Shown here: one piece after another, positions 1 to 5,673 of the stretch
Layout of the letters: the number at the start of each line of letters is the position of its first letter
Position numbering within the stretch: the first letter of the stretch is position 1
Source: DASSHC01 sp035693105
Lineage (GTDB): Bacteria > Chloroflexota > Chloroflexia > Thermomicrobiales > Thermomicrobiaceae
Assembly: GCA_035693105.1 (NCBI GenBank)
Contig: DASSHC010000209.1
Location: forward strand, 1-11,886
Length of the DNA: 11,886 nt
Reading direction: 5' to 3'
Translations under genes and position numbers: made by a program
Notes under the pieces: generated by a model
What the model saw: the letters and a program-made list of their open reading frames with translations, nothing else
What the model was told of the DNA's origin: nothing
The model's database searches: none

Positions 1-591
1 CAGCACTACTACACGTGGCGCTATGTTCAGCTCGGTCAGACGCCATCGACGGGACAGCCCGGCACAGGGTCGACTCCGCCTCCGCCGTCAAACTCCGGGC
101 CAGCAACCACCTTTGGCGACGGTATGTACCAGGTCGGAACCGACATTGCTCCCGGCACCTATCACAACAGCGACTCGTCGGCAGATTGTTACTGGGAGCG
201 GCTCTCCGGCTTCGGCGGCTCGCTGGATGAGATCATCGCGAACGATATCACCGACAGCCGTACCATCGTCACCATTAGTCCAACGGACAAGGGCTTCCAT
301 TCGGAACGCTGCGGCACCTGGATGCCGGACAACACCGCACTGACGTCCAGCCCAACGGCAGCATTCGGTGACGGAACCTACCGTGTCGGACGCGATATCG
401 CCCCCGGAACCTGGCGCAACAGCGGTTCATCGGATGAATGCTACTGGGAGCGACTCGCAGGCTTTGGCGGCACGCTCGACGAAATCATCGTCAACGGTCT
501 AAGCTCGAGCCAGCAGATTGTCGAGATCAAGTCCACCGATGTCGGATTTGCGTCCAAGGATTGTGGAACTTGGACACGGATCGGGTCGTAG
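1..591 (+). CDS. Secreted-type protein with two tandem Cys-containing repeats, 5' end missing
   Basis: The frame is open from the first base of the window to a TAG at 589-591, so this is the C-terminal 196 residues of a longer protein. After a short start (YYTWRYVQLG) comes a Gly/Ser/Thr/Pro linker (about residues 13-37, with a PPPP run). Two copies of one domain follow, at about 38-111 and 122-196. Each copy reads F-G-D-G-x-Y-x-V-G-x-D-I-A-P-G-T, then CYWERL-x-GFGG, DEII, an IV-x-I segment and a closing CGTW. Each copy has two cysteines (63/104 and 147/188), which could form a disulfide outside the cell. Similar DG-x-Y-x-VG-x-DI-x-PGTY / CYWER modules are known to me from actinobacterial and other envelope proteins of unknown function. 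The N-terminus, including any signal peptide or catalytic domain, lies outside the window. No function is claimed. Confidence 0.85.
   Translation, partial: QHYYTWRYVQLGQTPSTGQPGTGSTPPPPSNSGPATTFGDGMYQVGTDIAPGTYHNSDSSADCYWERLSGFGGSLDEIIANDITDSRTIVTISPTDKGFHSERCGTWMPDNTALTSSPTAAFGDGTYRVGRDIAPGTWRNSGSSDECYWERLAGFGGTLDEIIVNGLSSSQQIVEIKSTDVGFASKDCGTWTRIGS
112..591 (+). repeat. Tandem in-frame domain duplication (two copies, 84-codon period)
   Basis: Copy 1 begins at 112 (FGDGMYQVG) and copy 2 at 364 (FGDGTYRVG), 252 bp or 84 codons apart. The copies match residue for residue through CYWERL, SGFGG/AGFGG, LDEII and CGTW, but differ at many third positions and in the segment before CGTW. This is therefore an old domain duplication rather than a fresh DNA repeat. 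Confidence 0.85.
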
Positions 592-614
592 ATCGCAATT
601 CCCACTCCACGTCT

Positions 615-660
615 CCCCTCTCCCAGCATTGGCTCCGTTCGGAGAGGGGCCGGGGGTGAG
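615..660. repeat. REP-like hairpin in convergent intergenic gap
   Basis: CCCCTCTCC at 615-623 is the exact reverse complement of GGAGAGGGG at 641-649, with a 17-base loop. The right arm is followed by a G-rich tail (CCGGGGGTGAG). A second, mutually exclusive stem, CTCCG-TT-CGGAG at 633-644, shares part of the right arm. The element sits between the stop of the left plus-strand gene (591) and the stop of modC (674), where a bidirectional terminator would be expected, but neither side has a T-run. The CTCCCCTCTCC...GGAGAGGGGCCGGGGGTGAGGG layout matches an interspersed repeat style I recall from several bacterial genomes, so a REP-type repeat that may also stop transcription is the best description. 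Confidence 0.6.
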
Positions 661-673
661 GGCCCGTTCGCCC

Positions 674-1756
674 CTACTCGTACACGTCGACCGCCAGCGC
701 CTTGAAGCTCACCCAGACGGTGGCGCCGCTGACGAGGCCGAGGCCCTGCTGGGCCGCCGGGGTGATCTCGGCGACGAGCGGGAAGGCGCCACGGAGAATG
801 ACCCGCAGGCCGCGGCCCAGCGGCACCAGCTCCGCCACCTGCATCGCGAAGACGTTGCGGGCGCTTCCCTCGGGTTGGCGCGTGTGGATCGTGATCTCCC
901 AGGGGCGGATCGCGGCGTGAACGTCGCCGGTCTGCGAGCTGGCCGCGATGATCCGCGCGCCGCTGGCGTCGATCGCGACCATCCCATCCTCCAGCGGCGT
1001 GGCGACGCCGCGGATCAGGTTGACGCCGAGCAGTGAGGCGACGAAGGGCGAGCGGGGCCGTTGCAGCAGCTCGTCGGGCGAGCCATCCTGGAGGATCCGT
1101 CCGCCCTCGATCACCACGATACGCCGCGCCAGCACCAGCGCGTCCAGCGGGTCGTGCGTCACCAGCACGACCGGCGTTCGCAACGCCGCCAACACCTCGC
1201 GCAGCTCGCCGCGCACCTGCCCGCGCGTCAGCACGTCGAGCGCGGCCATCGGCTCGTCCAACAGCAGCAGTTCCGGCTCCAGCGCCAGCGCCCTGGCCAG
1301 CGCTACCCGCTGCTGCTGCCCGCCCGAGAGCTGCGCCGGGCGCTGTTCGGCCAGCTCGCCCACGCCGAGCCGCTCCAGCTCGCGCCGCGCCAGCTCACGC
1401 GCCGCGCCACGTTTCATCCCCTGGCGCCGGGGGCCAAAGGCGACGTTCTCTAGCGCTGTCAGATGCGGGAAGAGGACGTACTGCTGGAAGACCATCCCAA
1501 CCTCGCGGCGCTCAGGCGGCACCACCAGGCCGCGATCGGCGTCGAACCAGATCTCCTCCCCCACCAGAATGCGCCCCGAGTCGGGCCGCAGCAGCCCTGC
1601 CAGCAGGCGCAGCACCGTGCTCTTCCCCGACCCGCTCGGCCCGAGCAGCGCCACCGGCTCGCCGGGCCGCGCGCCCAGCGCGACCTTCAGGTGAAAGTCA
1701 CCCAGCGTCTTCTCCAGCTCAGCTTGCAGGCCGTCGTGCTCTAGCGCGGGCGCCAC
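674..1756 (-). CDS. modC: Molybdate ABC transporter ATP-binding protein ModC
   Basis: Cytoplasmic ATPase that powers molybdate import through ModB. From a GTG at 1756 it is 360 residues, close to the usual ModC length. The ABC domain is complete: Walker A GPSGSGKST (39-47), Q-loop VFQQ (89-92), signature LSGGQ (143-147), Walker B LLLLDEP with D167/E168, and the switch His in VTHD (H201). The region from about 290 to the end fits a TOBE/Mop domain, the part that binds oxyanion and separates ModC from general ABC ATPases. The GTG start is chosen because GGGAGG lies 6 bases upstream; it overlaps the modB stop by 16 bp, which suggests translational coupling. A longer upstream reading in the same frame runs antiparallel to nothing useful and only retraces modB in another frame. 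Sulfate (CysA) or spermidine (PotA) ATPases are alternatives by sequence alone, but the neighbours point to molybdate. Confidence 0.93.
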   Translation of the reverse strand: MAPALEHDGLQAELEKTLGDFHLKVALGARPGEPVALLGPSGSGKSTVLRLLAGLLRPDSGRILVGEEIWFDADRGLVVPPERREVGMVFQQYVLFPHLTALENVAFGPRRQGMKRGAARELARRELERLGVGELAEQRPAQLSGGQQQRVALARALALEPELLLLDEPMAALDVLTRGQVRGELREVLAALRTPVVLVTHDPLDALVLARRIVVIEGGRILQDGSPDELLQRPRSPFVASLLGVNLIRGVATPLEDGMVAIDASGARIIAASSQTGDVHAAIRPWEITIHTRQPEGSARNVFAMQVAELVPLGRGLRVILRGAFPLVAEITPAAQQGLGLVSGATVWVSFKALAVDVYE

Positions 1757-2601
1757 AGGCTGCCTCCCAGCCGCGGCATCGTCGCCAGCAGCAGGCCGGA
1801 GACGACCAGCAGCACCACCGAGATCGCCACCGCGGTATCGAGGTCGTTCTGAGCCGTCAGGTAGGTCGTGATCGGCAGCGTCTGCGTCACCCCCGGCAGG
1901 TTGCCGGCGAAGGTGATGGTCGCACCGAACTCGCCCAGCGCCCGCGCCCAGGTCAGGCTGGCGCCCACCACCAACTGCGGGGCCGTCAGCGGGATGGCGA
2001 CCAGCAACGTGCGCACGATCGCCGTGGCGCGCAACGTCATCGCCGCTTCCTCGTAGGCCGGGTCGAGGTTCTCGAAAGCCGCCCGCGCGGCGCTGATGAA
2101 GAACGGCCCGGCCACGAAGAACTGCGCCAGGATGACGGCCAGGGTGGTAAACGGAATCGAGATCCCCGCCAGCAGCAGGTACTGGCCGAGCAGCCCCCGC
2201 CGCCCGAACGCCACCAGAAGCGCCACGCCCGCCACCACCGGCGGCAGCACGGTGGGCAGCGTCAGCACGGTGGCGATGGCGCCGCTCAAGGGCAGCTTGC
2301 GTCGCGCCAGCAGGTAGGCCACCGGGATACCCAGCACGACCGCCGAGGCGGTGGCGATGGTCGTCGTTAGTGCCGAGAGCCGCAGCGCGGCGATCACCTG
2401 CGGCTTCAGGAGCGCCGATAGCACGGTGCCGGGCGACTGGTGCGCGACCAGGGCGAGCAGCGGCAGGGCGAAGAGGAGCACGCAGAGGATCGCCAGCACC
2501 CAGGCCAGCCCCGTCGCCGCGCCGCCCCAGCCGCCCGGGAGCCACGCCCGCCGGCTCAGCCGCGCCAGCGCCCTGGTTCGCGTAGTCGAGCGCGGTGCCA
2601 C
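1741..2601 (-). CDS. modB: Molybdate ABC transporter permease ModB
   Basis: Inner-membrane channel subunit of the molybdate importer. From the GTG at 2601 it has 286 residues. Several hydrophobic segments are visible, including a first helix (AWVLAILCVLLFALPLLALV) and a last one (AISVVLLVVSGLLLA). The cytoplasmic EAA loop that docks on ModC is at about 185-204 (YEEAAMTLRAT). The ModB-typical stretch ARALGEFGAT-I-x-FAGN follows at about 219-234. GTG 2601 is preferred because AGAGGG lies 6 bases upstream; an ATG at 2643 would add 14 residues but has only a weak site. The N-terminus is Arg-rich and longer than usual for ModB (around 220-260 residues). The gene lies 447 bp downstream of the modA stop and overlaps modC by 16 bp. 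Confidence 0.93.
   Translation of the reverse strand: MAPRSTTRTRALARLSRRAWLPGGWGGAATGLAWVLAILCVLLFALPLLALVAHQSPGTVLSALLKPQVIAALRLSALTTTIATASAVVLGIPVAYLLARRKLPLSGAIATVLTLPTVLPPVVAGVALLVAFGRRGLLGQYLLLAGISIPFTTLAVILAQFFVAGPFFISAARAAFENLDPAYEEAAMTLRATAIVRTLLVAIPLTAPQLVVGASLTWARALGEFGATITFAGNLPGVTQTLPITTYLTAQNDLDTAVAISVVLLVVSGLLLATMPRLGGSLWRPR
1763..1768 (-). promoter_or_regulatory. Ribosome binding site that fixes the modC start
   Basis: GGGAGG on the minus strand, 6 bases before the GTG at 1756. It lies inside the last codons of modB, so modC translation probably depends on ribosomes finishing modB. Confidence 0.7.
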
Positions 2602-2607
2602 GGTTCG

Positions 2608-2613
2608 CCCTCT
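2608..2613 (-). promoter_or_regulatory. Ribosome binding site favouring the GTG start of modB
   Basis: AGAGGG on the minus strand, 6 bases before GTG 2601. The competing ATG at 2643 has only GGGCCGG nearby. Confidence 0.55.
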
Positions 2614-2726
2614 TGTCCCGCCTGTTTCACCGCGCCGCGGCATGATGCCGGCCCGTCATGCCACCTATTCCTACTGCCGTCGACCGTCTGGTGCATTGGT
2701 CATACATCGCGCCAATCCTGGAGTCT

Positions 2727-2751
2727 GGGTGCCGCGCGCCGCGCGGCACCC
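2727..2751. repeat. Strong hairpin with perfect 11-bp GC-rich arms
   Basis: GGGTGCCGCGC at 2727-2737 pairs perfectly with GCGCGGCACCC at 2741-2751 around a 3-base loop. It is almost pure G+C, so very stable. No T-run follows on either strand, so it is not a standard intrinsic terminator. It lies about 100 bp upstream of the modB start and about 300 bp beyond the modA stop. Confidence 0.75.
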
Positions 2752-2755
2752 TCCG

Positions 2756-2765
2756 GGTTGCAACC
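2756..2765. repeat. 10-bp perfect palindrome GGTTGCAACC
   Basis: A self-complementary 10-mer just 4 bases from the preceding GC-rich hairpin. It could be a dimeric protein site or simply part of the repeat element. No known regulator site is recognised. Confidence 0.45.
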
Positions 2766-2786
2766 TCCGCAATAACCCTTTACGGA

Positions 2787-2826
2787 AGCCTGCTTCAGCA
2801 GGCTAAAGCGGGACTCCCAGCCTGCT
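2787..2826. repeat. REP-like hairpin with a third, competing arm
   Basis: AGCCTGCT at 2787-2794 and AGCAGGCT at 2797-2804 form an 8-bp inverted repeat around two bases. A further AGCCTGCT at 2819-2826 can pair with the same middle arm. The AGCCTGCT/AGCAGGCT core followed by AAAGC resembles interspersed palindromes seen many times per genome in several bacterial phyla, some mobilised by REP-associated (RAYT, IS200-like) transposases; that link is recalled knowledge, not shown here. Confidence 0.6.
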
Positions 2827-2862
2827 GATGGCGTTTGCGGAAATACCCTGGCGTACGCCATC
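2827..2862. repeat. Hairpin GATGGCGT...ACGCCATC enclosing a 12-bp palindrome
   Basis: GATGGCGT at 2827-2834 is the reverse complement of ACGCCATC at 2855-2862. The right arm also belongs to a perfect palindrome, TGGCGTACGCCA at 2849-2860, so two structures compete. Confidence 0.55.
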
Positions 2863-2870
2863 TCGCTCCT

Positions 2871-2888
2871 AGCCTGTTTCAACAGGCT
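2871..2888. repeat. REP-like hairpin AGCCTGTT-TC-AACAGGCT
   Basis: An 8-bp inverted repeat around TC. It differs from the hairpin at 2787-2804 by one base per arm, and the two changes are complementary, so pairing is preserved. This is the pattern expected of related copies of one palindromic family. Confidence 0.65.
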
Positions 2889-2898
2889 TCGTCTGTTA

Positions 2899-2921
2899 GC
2901 GCTGCGGCTTTAGCCCAGCGC
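2899..2921. repeat. Hairpin built on GGCTTTAGCC
   Basis: GCGCTG (2899-2904), a bulged C, GGCT, TT, AGCC and CAGCGC (2916-2921) make a near-perfect 10-bp stem. It is the last element of the palindrome cluster, about 130 bp past the modA stop. Confidence 0.55.
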
Positions 2922-3048
2922 CGCGGGCGGCACTCTGGCTCCACGGCAGCCACCAACCGTGCCCTACACTGAGACACATGTCGATAGCCGATAATTATGG
3001 AAGTCACAGCCGAAGCATCTCTCGGCAGGCGTCCACAACGCGAGCAGT

Positions 3049-3915
3049 CTACGGCGAAGCCGGCGAGAAGCCGTGCGAGGCGAGCACCTTCTGCCCGTCC
3101 GAGCCGACGAGCAGCTGAACGAAGGCGCGCGCCAGCGTGGCCTGCTTCGACGCTTTTACCGGCGCCGCCGGGTAGCTGGCGATGACATTGTAGGCGTCGG
3201 GCACGTCGATCGTCCGAACCTTGTCCCGCACCGAGGGCGTCACGTCCGTGGCGTAACAAACACCGGCATCGACCTCGCCCAGGCTCACTTTAGTCACCAC
3301 CGCCTTGACGTTGTCCTCCTTGCTGACCACTCGATCGAGCACCTGCCGCTTGAAGTCTGGACCATAGGCCGGGTCGTTGGCCAGCTTGTCGAACATCTGC
3401 AGCGTGTAGTTCCCAACCGGCACCGAGGCGTCCGCCACGTCGAGCTTGATGCCGCCGGCGGCCAGGTCGTGTAACGTCTGCACCGGAGAGTCCGCCGGGG
3501 TAATCACCACCAGGCGATTATGGGCGAACGTTTGCGGTTGCCCGACCCAGCCATCCTTGACCAGCGTGTCCATGTGACTCTCATCGGCAGAGGCGAAGAC
3601 GTCGGCCGGCGCGCCCTGCTCGATCTGCGCTACCAGCTCCTGCGAGCCGGCGAAGTTGTAGCGTAGCGTGACGCCCGGATGCGCTTGTTCGAAGATCGGT
3701 TTGAGATCGTTGAACGCCTCGGTCAGCGAGGCGGCGGCGAAGACGGTCAACGTCGAGTCGCCGCCGGCGGATGGCGACGCATCGCCGGCTGAGTTTGAGG
3801 CCGCCCCGCCGCATGCCGCCAGCAGCGTCAGGCAAACGAGCAGCGCCAGCCAAAGCGGCAGGCGGAAGCGCGGGCGTCCGAAGCGCGCCCACCGCGCCGG
3901 GATCGGTTTGCGCAC
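3049..3915 (-). CDS. modA: Molybdate-binding lipoprotein ModA
   Basis: Extracytoplasmic binding protein that hands molybdate to ModB. It has 288 residues. A basic N-terminus and hydrophobic helix (19-34) end in a lipobox LLAAC with Cys35, so the mature protein is probably lipid-anchored, as expected in a cell without a classical periplasm. A Ser/Gly/Ala-rich tether follows. The fold is recognised by VFAAASLTEAF (Ser63), FAGSQ (Ser91), GAPADVFASAD, NVKAVV and AGVCYATD (Tyr221), which match the oxyanion-contact segments of E. coli ModA (Ser12, Ser39, Val152, Tyr170). The GTG start at 3915 has AAGGA 6 bases upstream. It lies 31 bp after mosA, so import and storage genes are probably co-transcribed. 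Tungstate cannot be excluded as a ligand. The distance to modB is unusually long. Confidence 0.93.
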   Translation of the reverse strand: MRKPIPARWARFGRPRFRLPLWLALLVCLTLLAACGGAASNSAGDASPSAGGDSTLTVFAAASLTEAFNDLKPIFEQAHPGVTLRYNFAGSQELVAQIEQGAPADVFASADESHMDTLVKDGWVGQPQTFAHNRLVVITPADSPVQTLHDLAAGGIKLDVADASVPVGNYTLQMFDKLANDPAYGPDFKRQVLDRVVSKEDNVKAVVTKVSLGEVDAGVCYATDVTPSVRDKVRTIDVPDAYNVIASYPAAPVKASKQATLARAFVQLLVGSDGQKVLASHGFSPASP

Positions 3916-3921
3916 ATCCTA

Positions 3922-3928
3922 TCCTTCC
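3922..3928 (-). promoter_or_regulatory. Ribosome binding site for the GTG start of modA
   Basis: GGAAGGA on the minus strand, 6 bases before GTG 3915. An ATG at 3917 is out of frame with modA. Confidence 0.6.
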
Positions 3929-3946
3929 CAGCGGTGCGTCCGGCGC

Positions 3947-4789
3947 TCAGCGCTCATCCGCGCGGACGATGGTGCCGACGTGCTCGCCGCGCAGCGCCGG
4001 CGCCAGCAGTTCGGGTTTCGTGCCGTTGATCACCTGGAACTGCGTGACCAGGCGCGCCGAGCCCAGCAGGTCGATCAGCACGCGGTCGAAGGGTAAGGTC
4101 GGCAGGTTCAACGCCCGCAGCTCGGAGACAGTGATCTCCGGGATGAACTCCGCGTCCGGGTTCTCCTTCGGATCCTTGTCGTAGAGCCCGTCCACATCCT
4201 TGATCAACGTCAAGGTGGCGCAGCCGAAGCACTCGGCCAGCAGATAGCTGCCGGCGTCGCTGCGGTGCGGCGGGATGCGGCCGATCGCCGGCGGGTGCTC
4301 CCAGAGCGAGAAGGGCGGATCGCCGTTGAAGATCACCCCCGGCACCGCGTTGACGAAGAGCGGCAGCAGATGCCCGAAGATCTCCGGCGGGATCGCGACC
4401 ACCCCGTAGGGCGCCAGTAGCGCCCCCAGCATGTGGGCGTTTCCCAGCGCGTCGGCGATGGCGAGCTGTGCCAGCACGCCGGTTGGCATGCCCAGGTCGA
4501 TGCCGATCGAAAAGACGTGACGCGAGCGGATGCCGCCGCCGGTGCCGATGATCAGCTTGTTGTCGGCCAGCGCGCCGCCGATGGCCTCGATCAGCGGGTA
4601 GACCACCTCCCGCCCGCCGTCCATGATCGAGCGGCCGCCGATCTTGACGACGTGGCAGAAGGGCAGCATGCGCGTGACCGGCGTTTCCGTGGAGGACATC
4701 ACTTGTTTGTCGAGCAAGCTCTCGCGCATCAGCATCGAGCGCACGTGGTGCCGCCCGTCTCCCGGCCGGCGCTCTTCGTCAAAACTCAC
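3947..4789 (-). CDS. mosA: Molybdenum storage protein subunit alpha (MosA-like)
   Basis: Amino-acid-kinase-fold protein of the MoSto family; with MosB it is expected to form a cytoplasmic cage that packs molybdate as polyoxomolybdate using ATP. From GTG 4789 it has 280 residues (about 276 in Azotobacter). Signatures are VVKIGGR (47-53, Lys49), IGTGGGIRSRH (81-91), IDLGMPTGVLAQLA, IPPHRSD (172-178), LIKDVDGLYDKDP (195-207) and LRGEHVGT near the end. LPFCHVVKIGGR and SRHVFSIGIDLG are closer to the alpha than the beta subunit. The region before IPPHR reads SLWEHPP, without the HHH run recalled from Azotobacter MosA. GTG 4789 is chosen because AAAGGGA lies 6 bases upstream and it clears the mosB stop by 25 bp; an ATG at 4840 would overlap mosB and add 17 residues. 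Uridylate kinase is the nearest alternative family. Confidence 0.88.
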   Translation of the reverse strand: MSFDEERRPGDGRHHVRSMLMRESLLDKQVMSSTETPVTRMLPFCHVVKIGGRSIMDGGREVVYPLIEAIGGALADNKLIIGTGGGIRSRHVFSIGIDLGMPTGVLAQLAIADALGNAHMLGALLAPYGVVAIPPEIFGHLLPLFVNAVPGVIFNGDPPFSLWEHPPAIGRIPPHRSDAGSYLLAECFGCATLTLIKDVDGLYDKDPKENPDAEFIPEITVSELRALNLPTLPFDRVLIDLLGSARLVTQFQVINGTKPELLAPALRGEHVGTIVRADER

Positions 4790-4795
4790 GGTCAG

Positions 4796-4802
4796 TCCCT
4801 TT
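4796..4802 (-). promoter_or_regulatory. Ribosome binding site favouring the GTG start of mosA
   Basis: AAAGGGA on the minus strand, 6 bases before GTG 4789. The alternative ATG at 4840 has GGAGAG only one base upstream, too close to work well. Confidence 0.5.
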
Positions 4803-4814
4803 CGCGCGCAACGC

Positions 4815-5627
4815 TCAGGCACGAATGATTGTGCCGACATGCTCTCCGGCCAGGGCCCGCGTCAGGTTGCCCGGCTTGAGCCCGTTGATCACCTGGATCG
4901 AGCGGCGGTGGACCGCCTGCTTGAGCAGCGTCAGCACGCTGCGCTCGACCACCACGTCCGCCAGATCCAGCGCCTCCAGCTCCTCGACTGTGATCTCGGG
5001 GATGAAGCGCGCCGAGGGATCCTTCTTGGGGTCGGCGGTATAGAGCCCGTCCTCGTCCTTGACGTAGATCATCGAGCGCGCGCCGAAGACCTCGCTGACC
5101 AGATAGGCACCGGTGTCGGTCCGGTGCGGCGGGATGCGCCCGACCTCCGGGTTCGGCTGCCAGAAGGTGTAGGGCGGCATGCCGAAGAAGACCGCCGCCT
5201 GGCGCTCGGCCAGGTAGAGCGGGAGCTGGGCGAACTGCGCCGGCTCAATGAAGGGCACCCCGTGCTTGGCCAGCAGGTAGTGGATCATGCGCGCGTTCTG
5301 CATGCTGACGAAGGTGCCGAGCACGCTCAGCACGCCGGTCGGCATGCCGAGGTCGAGCCCGACGCTGTAGGCATGGCGGGCGCGCGTGCCGGCGCCGGTG
5401 CCGATGATCATCTTGTGGTGTGGTAGATTTTCGACGATCTCGTCGATGACCGGGAAGACCGCCGCCCGGCCACGATCGATGAAGCTCTGGCCGCCGATCT
5501 TGATCACGTTGGCCTCCGGCAGGATCGCCACCGCCGGCGACTGTCCCGTCTCGGCCAGCAGCGCGTCGTCGGTCAGCGAGCCGCTGACCAGCGCGCTGCC
5601 GAGCTGCGTCAGGATCTCATCACGCAC
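4815..5627 (-). CDS. mosB: Molybdenum storage protein subunit beta (MosB-like)
   Basis: Second MoSto-family amino-acid-kinase-fold subunit, expected to pair with MosA in a hexameric, ATP-dependent molybdate store. From GTG 5627 it has 270 residues, the same length I recall for Azotobacter MosB. Signatures are VIKIGGQSFIDRGRAAV (41-57, Lys43), IGTGAGTRARH (75-85), LLAKHGVP, MPPYTFW, IPPHRTDTG (165-173), VKDEDGLYTADPKKD (189-203) and a C-terminal VNGLKPGN-type segment with LAGEHVGTII. The wording IKIGGQS-IDRGRAAV, TGAGTRARH and PGNLTRALAGEHVGTII marks it as beta-like. The frame stays open upstream to 5852 but that part overlaps the methyltransferase and has no family match. GGAGAGG precedes the GTG by 11 bases, rather far. 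mosA follows after 25 bp. Confidence 0.9.
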   Translation of the reverse strand: MRDEILTQLGSALVSGSLTDDALLAETGQSPAVAILPEANVIKIGGQSFIDRGRAAVFPVIDEIVENLPHHKMIIGTGAGTRARHAYSVGLDLGMPTGVLSVLGTFVSMQNARMIHYLLAKHGVPFIEPAQFAQLPLYLAERQAAVFFGMPPYTFWQPNPEVGRIPPHRTDTGAYLVSEVFGARSMIYVKDEDGLYTADPKKDPSARFIPEITVEELEALDLADVVVERSVLTLLKQAVHRRSIQVINGLKPGNLTRALAGEHVGTIIRA

Positions 5628-5638
5628 GTTCCCATGAT

Positions 5639-5645
5639 CCTCTCC
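5639..5645 (-). promoter_or_regulatory. Probable ribosome binding site of mosB
   Basis: GGAGAGG on the minus strand, 11 bases before GTG 5627 and within the 46-bp gap after the methyltransferase. The spacing is long, so the start is less certain than for the other genes. Confidence 0.4.
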
Positions 5646-5673
5646 ATGATCGACTGCCGCCCGCGCTAGTCGG

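Larger units (their letters stand above)
2644..3048. other. Palindrome-rich intergenic region between modA and modB
   Basis: This 405-bp stretch has no credible gene on either strand: frames that are open across it have no family resemblance and no ribosome site. Between 2727 and 2921 it holds six palindromes or hairpins, listed separately. The rest (2644-2726 and 2922-3048) shows only a short A+T-rich patch at 2989-2999 and no clear promoter. Such a gap is unusual inside a transporter operon where the other junctions are 31 bp or less. Confidence 0.8.

Noticed and set aside
1033..2370. Long plus-strand open frame opposite modB and modC
   Set aside because: Composition is dominated by Arg, Ala and Pro, as expected for the antisense of GC-rich coding DNA, and it has no family signature, while the minus strand holds complete ModB and ModC.
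674..2545. A 623-codon minus-strand open frame that could be read as one fused protein
   Set aside because: Only the part below 1756 resembles ModC; the upstream part is the modB region in the wrong frame and reads as Arg/Gly/Ala-rich nonsense, and a strong ribosome site with GTG marks the true modC start.
2985..3030. CATAAT on the minus strand as a -10 box for modB transcription
   Set aside because: No -35-like hexamer is found about 17 bases upstream, and it would start transcription more than 300 bp before modB.
2644..3048. Molybdenum cofactor riboswitch or ModE operator in the modA-modB gap
   Set aside because: The palindromes are of repeat type and I cannot match the conserved core of the Moco RNA motif or a ModE-type inverted repeat.
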